A DNA stretch of 64,000 nt from Paramacrobiotus metropolitanus (Eukaryota > Tardigrada > Eutardigrada > Parachela > Macrobiotidae), in the NCBI RefSeq assembly GCF_019649055.1, contig NW_026570262.1, positions 62,001 through 126,000 on the forward strand. Reading direction: 5' to 3'. Position numbers and translations under genes: made by a program. Under the pieces are notes generated by a model. It did no database searches, was not told the origin of the DNA, and was given only the letters and a program-made list of their open reading frames with translations. This document shows, piece after piece, positions 13,601-31,115 of the stretch (its first letter is position 1; every line of letters starts with the position of its first letter).

Positions 13601-14333
13601 TACATCATGTAACCATCTGAATTGTGATTTATGAATAAAAGCAAAATAGTTACGAATACCTATACGATCACCAAACAAACCTAAGAAATTCAATAAGAAA
13701 TCCTTAAAATTTCTTAATCAAGCCCAAGGCATGGGAAATGCCGAAACGGTTAACAATATAATCGTATAAAAGTAGAAAGTAGTTGGTTTTAATAACGCTT
13801 TCGCCAAAATCTCCACACTCTACGTAAACAAGCGATACTGAAATGAAATTATTGTAAATTATAAAATTAATACCAATTTCTATCGAATTACAGTTATAAC
13901 GAGGTATTCCCTATTACATAGAGGCACACTGGCACAGGCAAAACAATGTTCTACGATTTACATGCCATGACAATTTTGTTAATTACGAGAAATTATTACA
14001 CACCATACAAATATAATATTTCAGAAGAAAACTCAAAACTGGTTTCAAAAGAAATTTTTTCAATTTGTTTGTTGGAGATTCCGTGCTTACCAGCGCAGGC
14101 ATCCAGGGATCGTTCTGCGCGGCCTCCTGCACCGCCTCCACGCTCTCATCGTTGCGCCAGGGTGCCTTCCAGCGGGACAGTCCGCCCTGCTTCCACCACG
14201 CACTGCTCGTCTGCACCCAGGGTAGTCCGGAGAAGAAGGCCTGCGCGCGCTGTCCGTGTGCAGACGCTCCGAAAAGGGTACCTTGCTCTTGCTGCTGGCG
14301 CACGTACTCCTCCAGATTAACACTGGCACTCAT
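4620..14333 (-). CDS. SFT2 domain-containing vesicle transport protein (SFT2D3-like)
   Basis: SFT2/Got1-family proteins are small four-helix Golgi/endosome membrane proteins implicated in vesicle fusion and retrograde transport. Six exons join in frame with canonical introns: 14091-14333, 5619-5684, 5452-5537, 5258-5375, 5104-5162 and 4620-4752, giving 234 residues, close to the usual family length. The hydrophilic N-terminus is followed by DPWMPAL, helix 1 (FLGALGFFIAGVACLLI), helix 2 (FAILFTFGSVFIIA), the family GP turn in LRGPQQHLRSML, helix 3 (IYVVSVFATLYVALS), and helix 4 leading into WYTLSYIPGGPTGMRFF, a family hallmark. The start is the ATG at 14333; an in-frame GTG at 14351 is not needed. 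Intron 1 is 8.4 kb and hosts a nested gene and a retrotransposon. The other introns are 81-350 nt. The gene is divergent from DGCR8. The family call is firm; the SFT2D3 subtype is likely from the GGPTGMRFF tail. Confidence 0.85.
5906..6364 (+). repeat. 5' LTR
   Basis: Identical to 9980-10438 except at 6265-6268, where TGTT replaces GTAC. It begins TAACGCG rather than the usual TG and ends TGTCA. The first 100 bases contain several overlapping TACGTA/ACGTAC palindromes, which may be transcription-factor sites. The mismatch block creates an ATG at 6264 that opens the long frame from inside the LTR. Confidence 0.9.
6365..6377 (+). other. Primer-binding site (TGGCGCCCAACGG)
   Basis: It lies immediately next to the 5' LTR. 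The TGGCGCC start is the classic complement of a tRNA 3' end ending in GGCGCCA, used to prime minus-strand DNA synthesis. Confidence 0.75.
6734..9008 (+). CDS. Retrotransposon gag-integrase remnant polyprotein
   Basis: The open frame runs from the LTR (ATG at 6264), but the plausible gag start is the ATG at 6734, giving 757 residues. The order is an acidic N-terminus, a basic/hydrophilic region with DEFEAMLKKADYLSPP, a long coiled coil (about residues 255-380, e.g. QLEKQKFQLEKAKAQ), the beginning of a capsid-like domain (MYPEKFDGKTDTNKVEQF) and an abrupt low-complexity join around 8340-8650. It ends with an integrase H2C2 zinc-binding domain containing HAGNLH, YYWPGM and CEHC. The stop comes directly after the last cysteine pair, so the integrase catalytic core is missing. 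Protease, reverse transcriptase and RNase H are also absent. This looks like deletion of the middle of gag-pol with the frame preserved. Confidence 0.75.
9009..9979 (+). other. 3' internal region of the LTR element, non-coding, with PPT-like tracts
   Basis: No long coding frame is seen beyond short stretches such as 9766-9993. The motif CAGTGGGGG occurs directly before the 3' LTR (9971-9979), where a polypurine tract is expected, and again near 8566, 8632 and 9511. The repeated PPT-like motif suggests internal rearrangement or serial deletion. Confidence 0.5.
9980..10438 (+). repeat. 3' LTR
   Basis: This is the 459-bp partner of the 5' LTR, with GTAC in place of TGTT near its 3' end. It is followed by the GTAT target duplication at 10439-10442. 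Confidence 0.9.
10698..10897. repeat. Short inverted-repeat element (MITE-like), about 200 bp
   Basis: The left end (10698-10720, CGACATTATGGATTCGCG) and the right end (10875-10897, CGCGAATCCATATTGTGA) are imperfect reverse complements, matching at about 20 of 23 positions. The interior is AT-rich and non-coding. Related ATTCGCG-CACC sequence recurs near 2813 and 12006. It could be a small DNA-transposon derivative or a shared intronic motif. Confidence 0.4.
11278..12683 (-). CDS. Unrecognised multi-pass membrane protein, nested in SFT2 intron 1
   Basis: Two exons, 12399-12683 and 11278-11910, join in phase 0 (donor AAG/GTGAGC, acceptor TTTTCAG/TCA) to give 305 residues. The start ATG at 12683 (MDDS) is chosen because the decayed copy conserves it while upstream sequence diverges. 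The N-terminus is hydrophilic (SGDLSTFDPAFDDVM). Hydrophobic segments follow at LVLLSLARSVLLVTALAV, LPIALGCGYAFSLADLSMAL, YVICTILAITGMAVVMGT, ILLATFPSVGLAMCGLITAW and VGHVIFVLL, so about four or five helices, ending LLRRKEVFCIND. The layout is loosely reminiscent of chemoreceptor or channel proteins, but I recognise no family signature. The frame is intact over 915 nt while its paralogue is broken, which argues for a real gene. It lies on the same strand as its host. Confidence 0.7.
12042..12276. repeat. Inverted-repeat element inside the nested gene's intron
   Basis: The ends at 12042-12063 and 12255-12276 are imperfect reverse complements sharing CCATTTCGTGGAC / GTCCACGAAATG. Just inside, further GTCGAC-containing inverted copies appear near 12090 and 12225, so most of the 235 bp could fold into one hairpin around a TTTCTTAGG-rich loop. 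It lies within the 488-nt intron 11911-12398 and is spliced out. It is probably a MITE. Confidence 0.5.
13200..14090. other. AT-rich remainder of SFT2 intron 1
   Basis: No gene, repeat family or RNA structure is recognised. It contains TTTAATTTAATTT-like simple AT tracts around 13425-13500. Confidence 0.5.
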
Positions 14334-15057
14334 GGCTGACTCACTGTCCACTCAATAAGAAAAATTCCCCGTTCCACATTTACCCGAAAAATCGTCAAAA
14401 CGCGGACAATGCGGAGAGAATCAAGCTGTGATGATGCAAATCGACACTATCCAACGTTAAACAGGTTAAACTTCGCTAAAACTGTAAAACAACTGATCAC
14501 GAAGGAAATGATAGGGCGCATCTGGTTCCACTGCGCTACCGGAGCCGCTTCCCAATCTGATCTGGAAAACTGAGAAAAAAAACATAAATCGCGAAAATCG
14601 CCGAAATAATGGCGTACGGGGAGAAATTGTACAAAGACAAAATCGAAAACTCCACAAAACGTAGAAGCTTTGATATCCCATTGACTAAAGCATGTGGGCA
14701 TGTTAGTGCTTTGTCGTCATGCCAAACTCCCGCGCGACGCAAGTTACCTTATGTGCTATTAGCCAAAACGCAGACACATCAGCTCGTCATTCTACTGGCT
14801 CTACTCTAATTCAATTTCAAACTTCGTCTTTCTCTGTTTTTATTTTGGATAGGAATACTGGAATAGCAGCAGGATTTTGGATAGCAGAAGAATGAAGATC
14901 AATAAGAAATTGTTGATGTTGAAATGATCGTGTGATCTTTTTCTCGAAACACAGAAAACTCCTGTTTTGATTCTGATGCGCAAATTCGGGGTACGGTAGT
15001 ACCGTTATCGCTGCCCGCTTGATCATCAGCGAACAGTTTCGCGGAATTCGCGCCAAC
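14334..15057. promoter_or_regulatory. Divergent intergenic region between SFT2 and DGCR8
   Basis: The SFT2 start codon (minus, 14333) and the DGCR8 start codon (plus, 15058) are 724 bp apart and point away from each other. The sequence between contains only short chance frames. A shared bidirectional promoter with both 5' UTRs is inferred from spacing alone; no core motif is clear. Confidence 0.45.
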
Positions 15058-18000
15058 ATGTGGCAGCCTCATCCCAACCGGTCTTCCCACTCCCGCTCCC
15101 ATCCCGACCCCTCCCACCACCGTCCTGCCGTCACGTCACCCCCTCGCAAGCGCTGCAAACGCGGCAGCCCCGAGGACGGCGAGATTGACGCAGCGGACCA
15201 CAGCGACAGCGACCTCAGCGCCATCTCCTCGTCCTCCGAGACCAAACGTTCTCCCGCCGCTCCGCCGACATCCACAGGTGGTCCTAGACGCACGCTGCTC
15301 GGAGACCCTCCGACGGGGTTGCAGGGTGTGGGGGAAGCGGAGGGCGCCGAGACCATGGGGAACCTCGGGGATCTCTCCATGTCCCCGGGACGGTTGACGG
15401 AGGCGCTGGCCGTGCTGGTGGATCCCTATGCCGACCAGCCGATGGGGAATAACGGCGAGGGGATGGAGTTCCCGTCGTTCCTGGGAGGTGACCAGGCGCC
15501 GGGGGATTTGTCGTTTGGCGCGATGAATTTCGCTGATGATTTGTTTGATATGGCCAGTCAGGTGCGTGATGACGGTGGCGTGGTCTCTTTATATCAGTTG
15601 AATTTGTTTTAAATTAAGTAAAACAAATTAAATGTTATATGTACTCGTATAATGCAGCACATTCGTAGTTTATATTCAAAATGCAAATTTAAAAATTTTG
15701 AGGATTGTTTTGTGGATTAAATGTGATAAATTAATGATTACTGCAATTAAATTATTAAATAATTTAAGTGGTGAAGTTTTCTATCCGGATGTTCGTAACT
15801 TTCGAAAATCAGTAAAATGAAGAAAGATTATTTTGTGGGCCCGATGATGTAAGTTTTTGAAGATGAATTCTAAAATAAAATAAACATAAAATATGGAAAC
15901 AATCACAGATATGTGAGGTACTACTGCTCGTTTTTTCTTTGATTCTTTTGAAAAAATTTTGTTTCTAAGATTTTCGCTTGAACTTACAATAATTTTGGAT
16001 TTATCAAAAATTTGTCGAAACTCGAAAGAGATGTTCAGGAGGAATTCAGTTGGATTTTTTATTCAACTGGAACACACTTCAGTATAGACCAGCAAGATTT
16101 TAATGCGCCACATATACAGTATGTCGTACTTTCGCAGTGCCATGGCTTTTGATTGCGTGCTTTGCGTTGTATGTCTCTACGCGCTGCTACGCGAGCACAT
16201 CGTACAACTTGATCTGAATATTTATTCGTGAAATAACGGTATTGGTTTTAATATTTTTAGTATTCTGGTTTTATGATGTTTCGGTAGGTAAATTTATGAT
16301 GTTTTTTGAAGTTAGTTGTACATGTGTATGTTATGTCGGCAGGAATCTCTGCTCAACTTCCACTTCCCCGTCCACCCCGACCCCTACCCCGCCTCCCAAC
16401 CCGCGGAAATCACCCCCTACGACCTCTACGGCTCGCCCCTCTCCTCCGCGGCCCCCTCCCCGGCCACCACCCCGCCGCACCGCATCTTCGCCGCCACCGA
16501 CCCCGACCTGGACGAGTACCCCTCGGCCTCGGAGTCGGCCTCCTCCGGCGACGAGATGGACGCCTCCCAGGTGGACGCCCTCCTCGACGAGCTGGACCCG
16601 GATACGGTGCCCGGTGGGGAGCGCACGCCGCTGGTCAAGACGAAGAACAAGTTCATTATGATTGAGAAGCGGAACCATTTGTTCGAGTTCCTGCCCCAAC
16701 GGCTGGCTGCAGGTGCTGCACGAGAGCGGCATGCCGGTGTACTGTCATCGCGAGAGTCGGATCTGTACCTTGAGCCGGCCGTACGGGCTGGGGAAGGCGT
16801 CGTTGCGGACGCATAAGATCCCGCTGAGCGCCGTGCCCTGTATGGAGTATAAACGGTGTAAGGAGCAAGAAGCCGGTGGTGGTGACGGAGGGAGGTTTGA
16901 AGAGGCAGTGAAGCAGGTAGGCTGTAAAAGGTGTCTTGCGATTATTTTAGTTTTTTGAATATTTATTCAAATGCTGTATTATTTTTCTTTATTATATTAT
17001 TTTATTTTTGAATTAATTCATTCAAATATTGAATAATTACTGTTGTTAATGTTATTTTTTAAATTAATAACGGCACAGTGTCGTTAATTTTTGTATCGGA
17101 AATTCTCGCACAATGAAAGTAGCAGTTTTATCGGAAATATTCTTATTTGGCAGTAGCCACCAAATTGTTTGAAAATTTGTTTTCTTTTTTTCCAGTTTGT
17201 TGAATAAAATAATTAATGGACGGTCCAAACTGGGCCATTATTTTGTCGTAGTTTCGTAGTGTACGGGCACAGGTCGCAGTGCGACGTGATGTGTGTGTTG
17301 CGCTGCCGTTGTTTGAAGATACTTGCCTTTTAATAGTCGCTGTCATGCATGGTTTCAGTTTTTAAATCCTAGTTTTTTATATTGGATGTATTTGTTTATT
17401 TTTCTTGTGATTATTTATTTTTAAAGGAAGTTCTGAAAAAGCCCCTGATCAGCTCTAGGACGTCTTGTCTGCTCTGGAAATATTTACTACAATTTTATGA
17501 TTTGTAATTAGGAGCCGGTATCGGGCAGTGACGCATCGCAGCCGACACCGTCCACATCTGAGCCCGTAACCGCCCGCGTTATGACCGCCGACGAGCACTA
17601 CCAGACGACGCTCATCTCCCCGGATGAATTCCGCACATACTGCCAGTCGCTCTTCGAATTCCGCATGAAGACCATCCGCCGCTATAAAAACTGGAAGATT
17701 GGGCGGGCGCGCCAGCGTCTGGCCAAGAAGCTCAAAGCCTCCAACAGCGAGACGACCGGCGAGCCGGACAAACCGGACACGGAGGTGCGGCGTTCGCTTC
17801 TAATCCAGTTCAATATTTTTGTAGGATTTTTCTTCAATTTGTTAATCAATACATGAGGATGCAATAATTATTGGAATTTTTCTAATATTTATTTCGAAAA
17901 TAATTTTGGTTTTTTTTGTTATTCATAAAGATTTTTTGTGTTGTTTTACCCTCAATTTATTAATTAATTACAAATAATCAAAGATTTTACTTTTAGCGGT

Positions 18001-19830
18001 CCAAAATTTAAAGAAAAATCTGGAAAAATACGTAAAAATGTGGTAGTTATTTTTATTTAGTTGATATTTTAATTTTGGTGTTATTTCGTAGATCGTTTTT
18101 TGATTGTTTTTCATAAAAATTTTTCCATATTTTATTTCTAATTTATTTGATGAACCAGTTTTACTTTAGTTCCTTCGAAATGTACAACGAAAAAAGCCTG
18201 GAAAAACACGTTAAAATGCGGTAGTTATTTTTTAAATTTAATGCTTAATTTAAATATTGTTACTAGTTTGTCGAAATATTAGGTGACGACCATGTTGAAA
18301 AAGACCAGAGTGGTGACGATCACGCGGCCGGGACCGGATGAGAACGTGCCCATCACCTTCACCTTGAACCCGACGAACAAGACGGTGGTCAGCATCCTGC
18401 ACGAGTTCGTGCAGCACATGAAGAAGACGCAGCCGCTGTACGAATTCCTGGAAATGCCGGATTCCAATGCGCCTTACCAGGCCGTGGTGTCCATCGACGG
18501 GAAGGAGGAGGGCCGCGGACTGGGCGCCAGTAAGAAGCAGGCCAAGATGGCCGCGGCCAAGGAGGCCCTGCTCAGTATGGCGCCGGAGATGCGGGCCATC
18601 GTCGGAGGTGGGTCGTGTTTTTGAAAGGACAGACAGTTAATAAAAAATTATACAATATTTCGAGGAATTTTTTTTACGAGTAATATGAAGCACGGAGCCG
18701 TGTATTAACACTGGCAGACGGTACAAAACCATAAGCCGATTGTCAGCGTAGTGTAGAACATTGGCGAATCTGTACGGGATGGTGCGGTCCATATTAAAAT
18801 AAAGTAATAAAAATGTTGAACATTAATAAAATGTATTTCCGGAATTAATTACTTCTGCGGAAATTGTGTATTGTATTTGCCATTGTCCTACATCGCGTTA
18901 CCATGTTCGTGTATATCATTCTTGGTGGGTATTGCAGAAAATCTTCCCAAATTTTGTTTGCGAATGCTCCGTGATAGTTGTTGTTTTGCAGTTATTAAAA
19001 AAATTAGCACCAATAAAAAATAAAAAATACCTGTATAAAAAATGATAAAACTTTCAATTAATTATTATTATTATTAAACGCGTTGTAGTCGGACGGAGTC
19101 GTTCGAATTAGCAATATTTATTATTATTTTTACAAAAATCTAAAAAATATAAAACATGAATATCATTCTATTATTCTAAAAAGTATAAGATATGAAAATA
19201 GAAAATTCAAGAATTATTCTCCTAACATTTTTCCTGATAATTATGTGATATTTCCTTGTAGTTACGGACGGGGAGGAAGAAGAGGACATCTTCCACGACA
19301 TCGCCATCGACGACCCGCGCATCTGGGAGATTTCCTTCAAAGCCGGCATCCCGGCGCCGTACGAGATCCTCACCCGCGCCCTGCGCCGCACCCACCGCTC
19401 CGAGCCCATCCGTATCGAATCCAAACGCCTCGGGCATCTGAAGAACGAGTACACCATGACCTGCGGCGATCTGACCATCGCCGTCATCAGCCAGAAACGC
19501 GACGCGGCACGGCATCTGTGCGCGCAGAAATTACTAAAGAAAATCCACCCGGAGCTGCAGTACTACGGACAGGTGCTGAAGATGTACGGGACGGCGCAGC
19601 AGCGCCATCTGCAGAAGAAGAAGGAGGTGCAGCGCACCATCACGGATCTGCAGACCAAAGCGAAGTTGGGGCAACCGAATTGGGAGTTATTGGAGAAATT
19701 AAAGACGGAGATGGCCAAGGTCGTCGCGGTGCCGTTGCGTAGCGGAGAAAAAGCCGGATTCGCTATGATTGAAAAACATACAAGGATTTGTTTTCTGCAG
19801 GAAAAACGTGGAGTTTACTTCCCTCCGTGA
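15058..19830 (+). CDS. pasha/DGCR8: Microprocessor subunit Pasha/DGCR8
   Basis: DGCR8 binds the primary-microRNA hairpin and Drosha in the nucleus. Five exons are seen: 15058-15561, 16343-16916, 17512-17784, 18283-18607 and 19262-19830 (about 748 residues, near the usual size). Exons 1-2 encode a disordered acidic N-terminus. Exon 2 also encodes the WW/dimerisation heme domain (NGWLQVLHESGMPVYCHRE, then PLSAVPCMEYK with the conserved heme-ligand Cys). Exon 3 gives EFRTYCQSLFEFRMKTIRRY. Exon 4 holds dsRBD1 (TFTLNPTNKTVVSILHEF ... GLGASKKQAKMAAAKEA) and exon 5 dsRBD2 (PYEILTRALRR ... AARHLCAQKLL) plus a C-terminal helix region. Exon 2 has one base too many: the WW domain is only in frame if the C run at 16694-16697 is three rather than four. 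This is either an assembly error or a real lesion. The last 13-20 residues are uncertain; splicing to an acceptor at about 19800 is possible. Confidence 0.88.
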
Positions 19831-20736
19831 AAATGTCCATTCAGGAAAAATTTATAATTTTACTTTTGATAAGAGAAATTTGTTTTTGTTATTTTACATG
19901 TGGTGGGAAAAAATGCCTCGTAGGAAAGGAATCCAGAAATTAATCGCTTTTAATTTGTTACCTGTTATTTTTTTAGTGTTTGTTGTTGAAGGTGGGTGAT
20001 GATTCGCGTCTTTTCAGAATATTCATTTAAGTTTTTTTCGGGGTTCTGTTTGGTGAAAGAAACCGGCGGTTGTGTGAAATGTGAATGCATGTTGGTTGTT
20101 TTTGTTCTGTTAATCAAAAATTAACTTAAGAGATAAATTCCGAAAATACGCCTCGTGCGCACGGTTTAAAATGGCGTTTTTGACGGTTCTGCTGCGTTTT
20201 GTATTGCATTTGTGAAAACCCTCCCAGCAACGGATAGTTAACATCGACATCAGTTGCAAGTTATTTCCGACCTATGGCATGTACTGAACGACCTACGGGT
20301 CGATCAGTATCTGTGCATCCGTATGAAGTTAACCTTTGGCATGAGCTGACTTTTTGTCAGATGCATGAGACCTGATTGACCTTTGCTACTCGTTTGTACG
20401 ATCGCGATGCGGTGTGCTGACCAGACTCGTACGTGGCCAAGGGTTTACCTGCACCGGAAAACTTGTTACAGAGTCTACAGAAAGTAGTCGGTACATACGG
20501 TACAACTAGTTTATAATAAATTATTATCAGCTTCCGGCATTCTAACAACAAGAACATAAGTACCGATGCCTGACACTTTACTTGTAAATTTTAACGGCAT
20601 ATGCGGAATTCCGAGTCTTTTGTGGTTTTTACTGCTTATGGAAGGGCAGCCATTTCTTCTGGCGACGCGGTATGTGGCACACGTGGGTTTGAGCGTCTGG
20701 CTGACCCTTTGCGGACAGCGCTCCTCCTCCGGCTCT
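19831..20736. other. Intergenic, no gene recognised
   Basis: This is the 3' flank of DGCR8. It contains AT-rich sequence and several short repeats of a GACCT/ACGGGTCGA type around 20270-20400, but no supported gene. Confidence 0.4.
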
Positions 20737-21264
20737 TCAGTATCGAGGACGGTGAGGTACGGCCCGCAACCGCTTGATACACGGCTGTCTAGCCCTTCCG
20801 GTGCGCCTTGTGCAGCAGCTGGTCGTCGCGCTGAATGCTGGCATTGCACCGGTCTCCTTGAGCGCGTTCTCTATGCGTGCCGCTTCAGCACAGAAGCGCC
20901 TGATGGTTTTGCGCCACATTTTGCACTGCTGCGCATGCAGCAGCTGCCATAGCTGCGTCCGTAACGGTCTGTATTTGGGAAGGATGCGGCTAAGCAGGTT
21001 CAGGACCACATATTTGACTATAAATTCAGCGGAGTGATCCGCTGGCTCCTTAGTCGGATACGTGGACGCACCCAAAACAGTGAACAGCGAAGCCACCACT
21101 TCCAGTGCTGATTCGATCTGGCCCTTCCACAAGACCTCCTGATTGTATGGTCCTTGGCCATGCGATCGGAGGGCCATGCAGGACAACGCAATCAGGATGT
21201 CTCCTTGAGTCGAAGAACGAATGACAACCGGCGTTGGTTTTTTGGTATCTCTATTTAACGGCAA
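20737..21264 (-). CDS. Unrecognised 175-residue ORF, possibly an exon or gene relic
   Basis: One open frame begins at ATG 21264 and carries LIALSCMALRSHGQG, VVASLFTVLGASTYP, KYVVLNLLSRILPKYRPL and MWRKTIRRFCAEAARIENAL. It is richer in GC than the surroundings and reads like coding sequence up to about GAMPAFSATTSC. It then turns arginine-rich, while a second minus frame (20511-20849) is open across the same region. That pattern suggests a splice site or a frameshift near 20830. No family is recognised. It may be a remnant of a duplicated gene. Confidence 0.3.
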   Translation of the reverse strand: MPLNRDTKKPTPVVIRSSTQGDILIALSCMALRSHGQGPYNQEVLWKGQIESALEVVASLFTVLGASTYPTKEPADHSAEFIVKYVVLNLLSRILPKYRPLRTQLWQLLHAQQCKMWRKTIRRFCAEAARIENALKETGAMPAFSATTSCCTRRTGRARQPCIKRLRAVPHRPRY

Positions 21265-22167
21265 AACTCTACGTTATCGAGGGACAAGTCTATAGTGGAG
21301 ATTCTCCATAATTCAGATGAGAGTATATATTCATTATCTGTATTTATATAGCACTGTATAAGGAACGAATACTTCGATCTCGTGTAACGATTTTTTATAT
21401 TGTTATATCATGGATTCTGTAGCCAGGAATGGCTTTCGATTTACGAGGATTATAAAGATAAATATTTACTGGAATATAACTATAAACGGTTATGCACAAT
21501 ATGTACAAAGTACAATACATTGAAATCCGAGCCACGGCTTTTTTTAAACAGCCTCTGGGCCTGGTATTTGTTAGAGGAACTGCAGCAGCAGTTTTGGGAA
21601 CACTGAATACGTGGGAAAAATTTGTCGTACAGCAAGGATTACGGTTGTTTTTTTTTAACGTTGAAATTTCTATCATTTTATTTAGTGTGTACCAGCGCTG
21701 GCTTTTTATTCTGTGAAGTGGCCATTGCCGAATAAAGATAATAAAGTATACATGGAGATAAAAGTCTACGAGCATAGATAATCATTCCGTCTGTTCCGTG
21801 CAGCCCGATATGGATCTCTAGATTAACCGGTACCATGATCGAACATGCACCGTAAGGTGCATTGGGCATTTTCGATGTAATGAAAAAACCTTTGTATTTT
21901 AAGCGTTTGTGGAAATTACCTTGTATGTACAAGTTCGTTCTGCTGGAGCCTTCTCACAATATCAGCCTAATTTTTGTTTAGCCTATTCAAACCGGAAAGT
22001 AGTGTGAAACGAAGTAGTTCATGCAACCGGAAGTACTCTGTGAAGTGTGAATGCTTATGAAGATGATGGGTTTTTAATACAGTTGTTTCCCAATCCACAT
22101 TGAAAGACAAACGGCAGAAAGGCACTTGACGACTGTACACGGTAAAAACACAATAAAATTCCCCCAT
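21265..22167. other. Intergenic, 3' flank of paraplegin
   Basis: AT-rich, only chance frames. No gene or repeat family was recognised. Confidence 0.4.
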
Positions 22168-29709
<7,542 letters not shown>

Positions 29710-31115
29710 CTTCCAGTCAAATGTTAAACCAGTACGCAGCAGTCCTGCAGGCACTGTTTGTCGGTCGTGCGCGTACCGTGATCTTCAACGGAAACTGATT
29801 CGTATCCCACAGCGAAGTCAAGGAGATATCAGTTTTAAAAGAGCCTGCGATTAGGCCATTGGAGTTTTCAAAAAACGATCTGAAAGGTAGAAAAGTCAGA
29901 GAAGAAAAACTTTTGCGAATTTGTTATTTGTAAATTGTAATCATTTTCGCGATGAATTTGCAAAAGTTCAGACTGCCATATTATGAAAACGCATTCGAAA
30001 CCGACGACGTGGGCGGTAAGGTAGTGAGACACCACAGTGTCTCGGGGCGGTGAAAACGACGACAGCAAATGTCAGCAATGCCTTTTCCGATCCTGTTTTA
30101 AATTTGTCCTGTTATATCTCGTAAATTTATATACGTCACAATACGAGGTATTGTTCAGTTAATCCTGTAGTTTGCTTTTTTAACACCTCGCTTATCCGAT
30201 AATTTATGCTTAAGTATGCTTAACGGGATTTAAGCATTGCTAAAGGATTTTCGTGCAAAACGCGTGTTGGATGGCGTAAAAATCCAAGCCATCTCTTTTC
30301 AGTCAACGTGCATGCGAATTGTGCAACAAAGAGGCAAGTACTCAGCAACTCAGGTATTTAATGGTGTTTACATCATCCCTTTAATTCCTTATGTAAGAAA
30401 AATCAAAGAAGTAAGGCAATCATTTCCGTGGGAAATCCAGATCATCGACAGGATGATGCTGGATTTAAAACGGGCGCGATATTTCACAATCATCGAGCGG
30501 CTGGGAGAAAGCTCCACCCCTTACAGGCGGTCCGCTTTCTACCATTGGCTGGCTTTAATAATAATATCGGGCGTCGTGACTCATCGCCCACGTTGTGAGT
30601 TCGCAGACTGATCTGGATTTCCCCGAAGCCGTGTACGCTGCAGCTGGTAGGCACTGCAACCACGCTCTGGAAATTTCATATTTCATGATTTAGAAAATAA
30701 TCAGAAATTGTTTGTTTTTTATCTTTGACTTTTAAAAAACTATACGATTGTGAAAAGCCTAGTTTTCTTGTTTCTGACTATACTTACAACTTACCATCTG
30801 AAGAAGTCTATTCTGTTGCTAGTGTTCATCAACCTGTACGTATTCGACGCGTTGTAACGTGTTTTCATTTCGGATCGATTTTTCCCTTTTTTGATTTTTA
30901 AGAGATTTCGAGGTTTGAGATCACTGGAGTTGTGTGTGCGGATAATTGTTTTTAATTCAGGTGGTTAAAACGCAGTTAAAAGTGAGTAATCGCGCGACCT
31001 CCGCCACCGTGCCCGCGCCACTCGCCGGGGTCGCCCACGACCCACTCCTTTCCTGGGAGGTGAGTTAACAGACACACTTTCAGGAAACAAAACCCCCTAC
31101 GTGACTGACACAAGC
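29710..31115. promoter_or_regulatory. Divergent region between paraplegin and the bZIP gene
   Basis: Paraplegin starts at 29709 on minus and the bZIP coding sequence starts at 31116 on plus. A probable non-coding 5' exon of the bZIP gene lies at 30961-31059 (acceptor TTTTTAATTCAG, donor GGGAG/GTGAGT), followed by a 24-nt intron-like gap to an acceptor at 31083. That gap is too short for a normal intron, so one of the two sites is probably unused. No other gene is supported here. Confidence 0.45.

Noticed and set aside
15069-15380. Long minus-strand frame opposite DGCR8 exon 1
   Set aside because: A GC-rich antisense shadow of the DGCR8 exon, with no splice or family support.
16242-16661. Pro/Thr/Arg-rich plus-strand frames over DGCR8 exon 2
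   Set aside because: Low-complexity alternate frames of a GC-rich exon.
20566-20952. Plus-strand 128-residue frame with a hydrophobic start
   Set aside because: It overlaps a better minus-strand frame and becomes low-complexity. Neither has family support.
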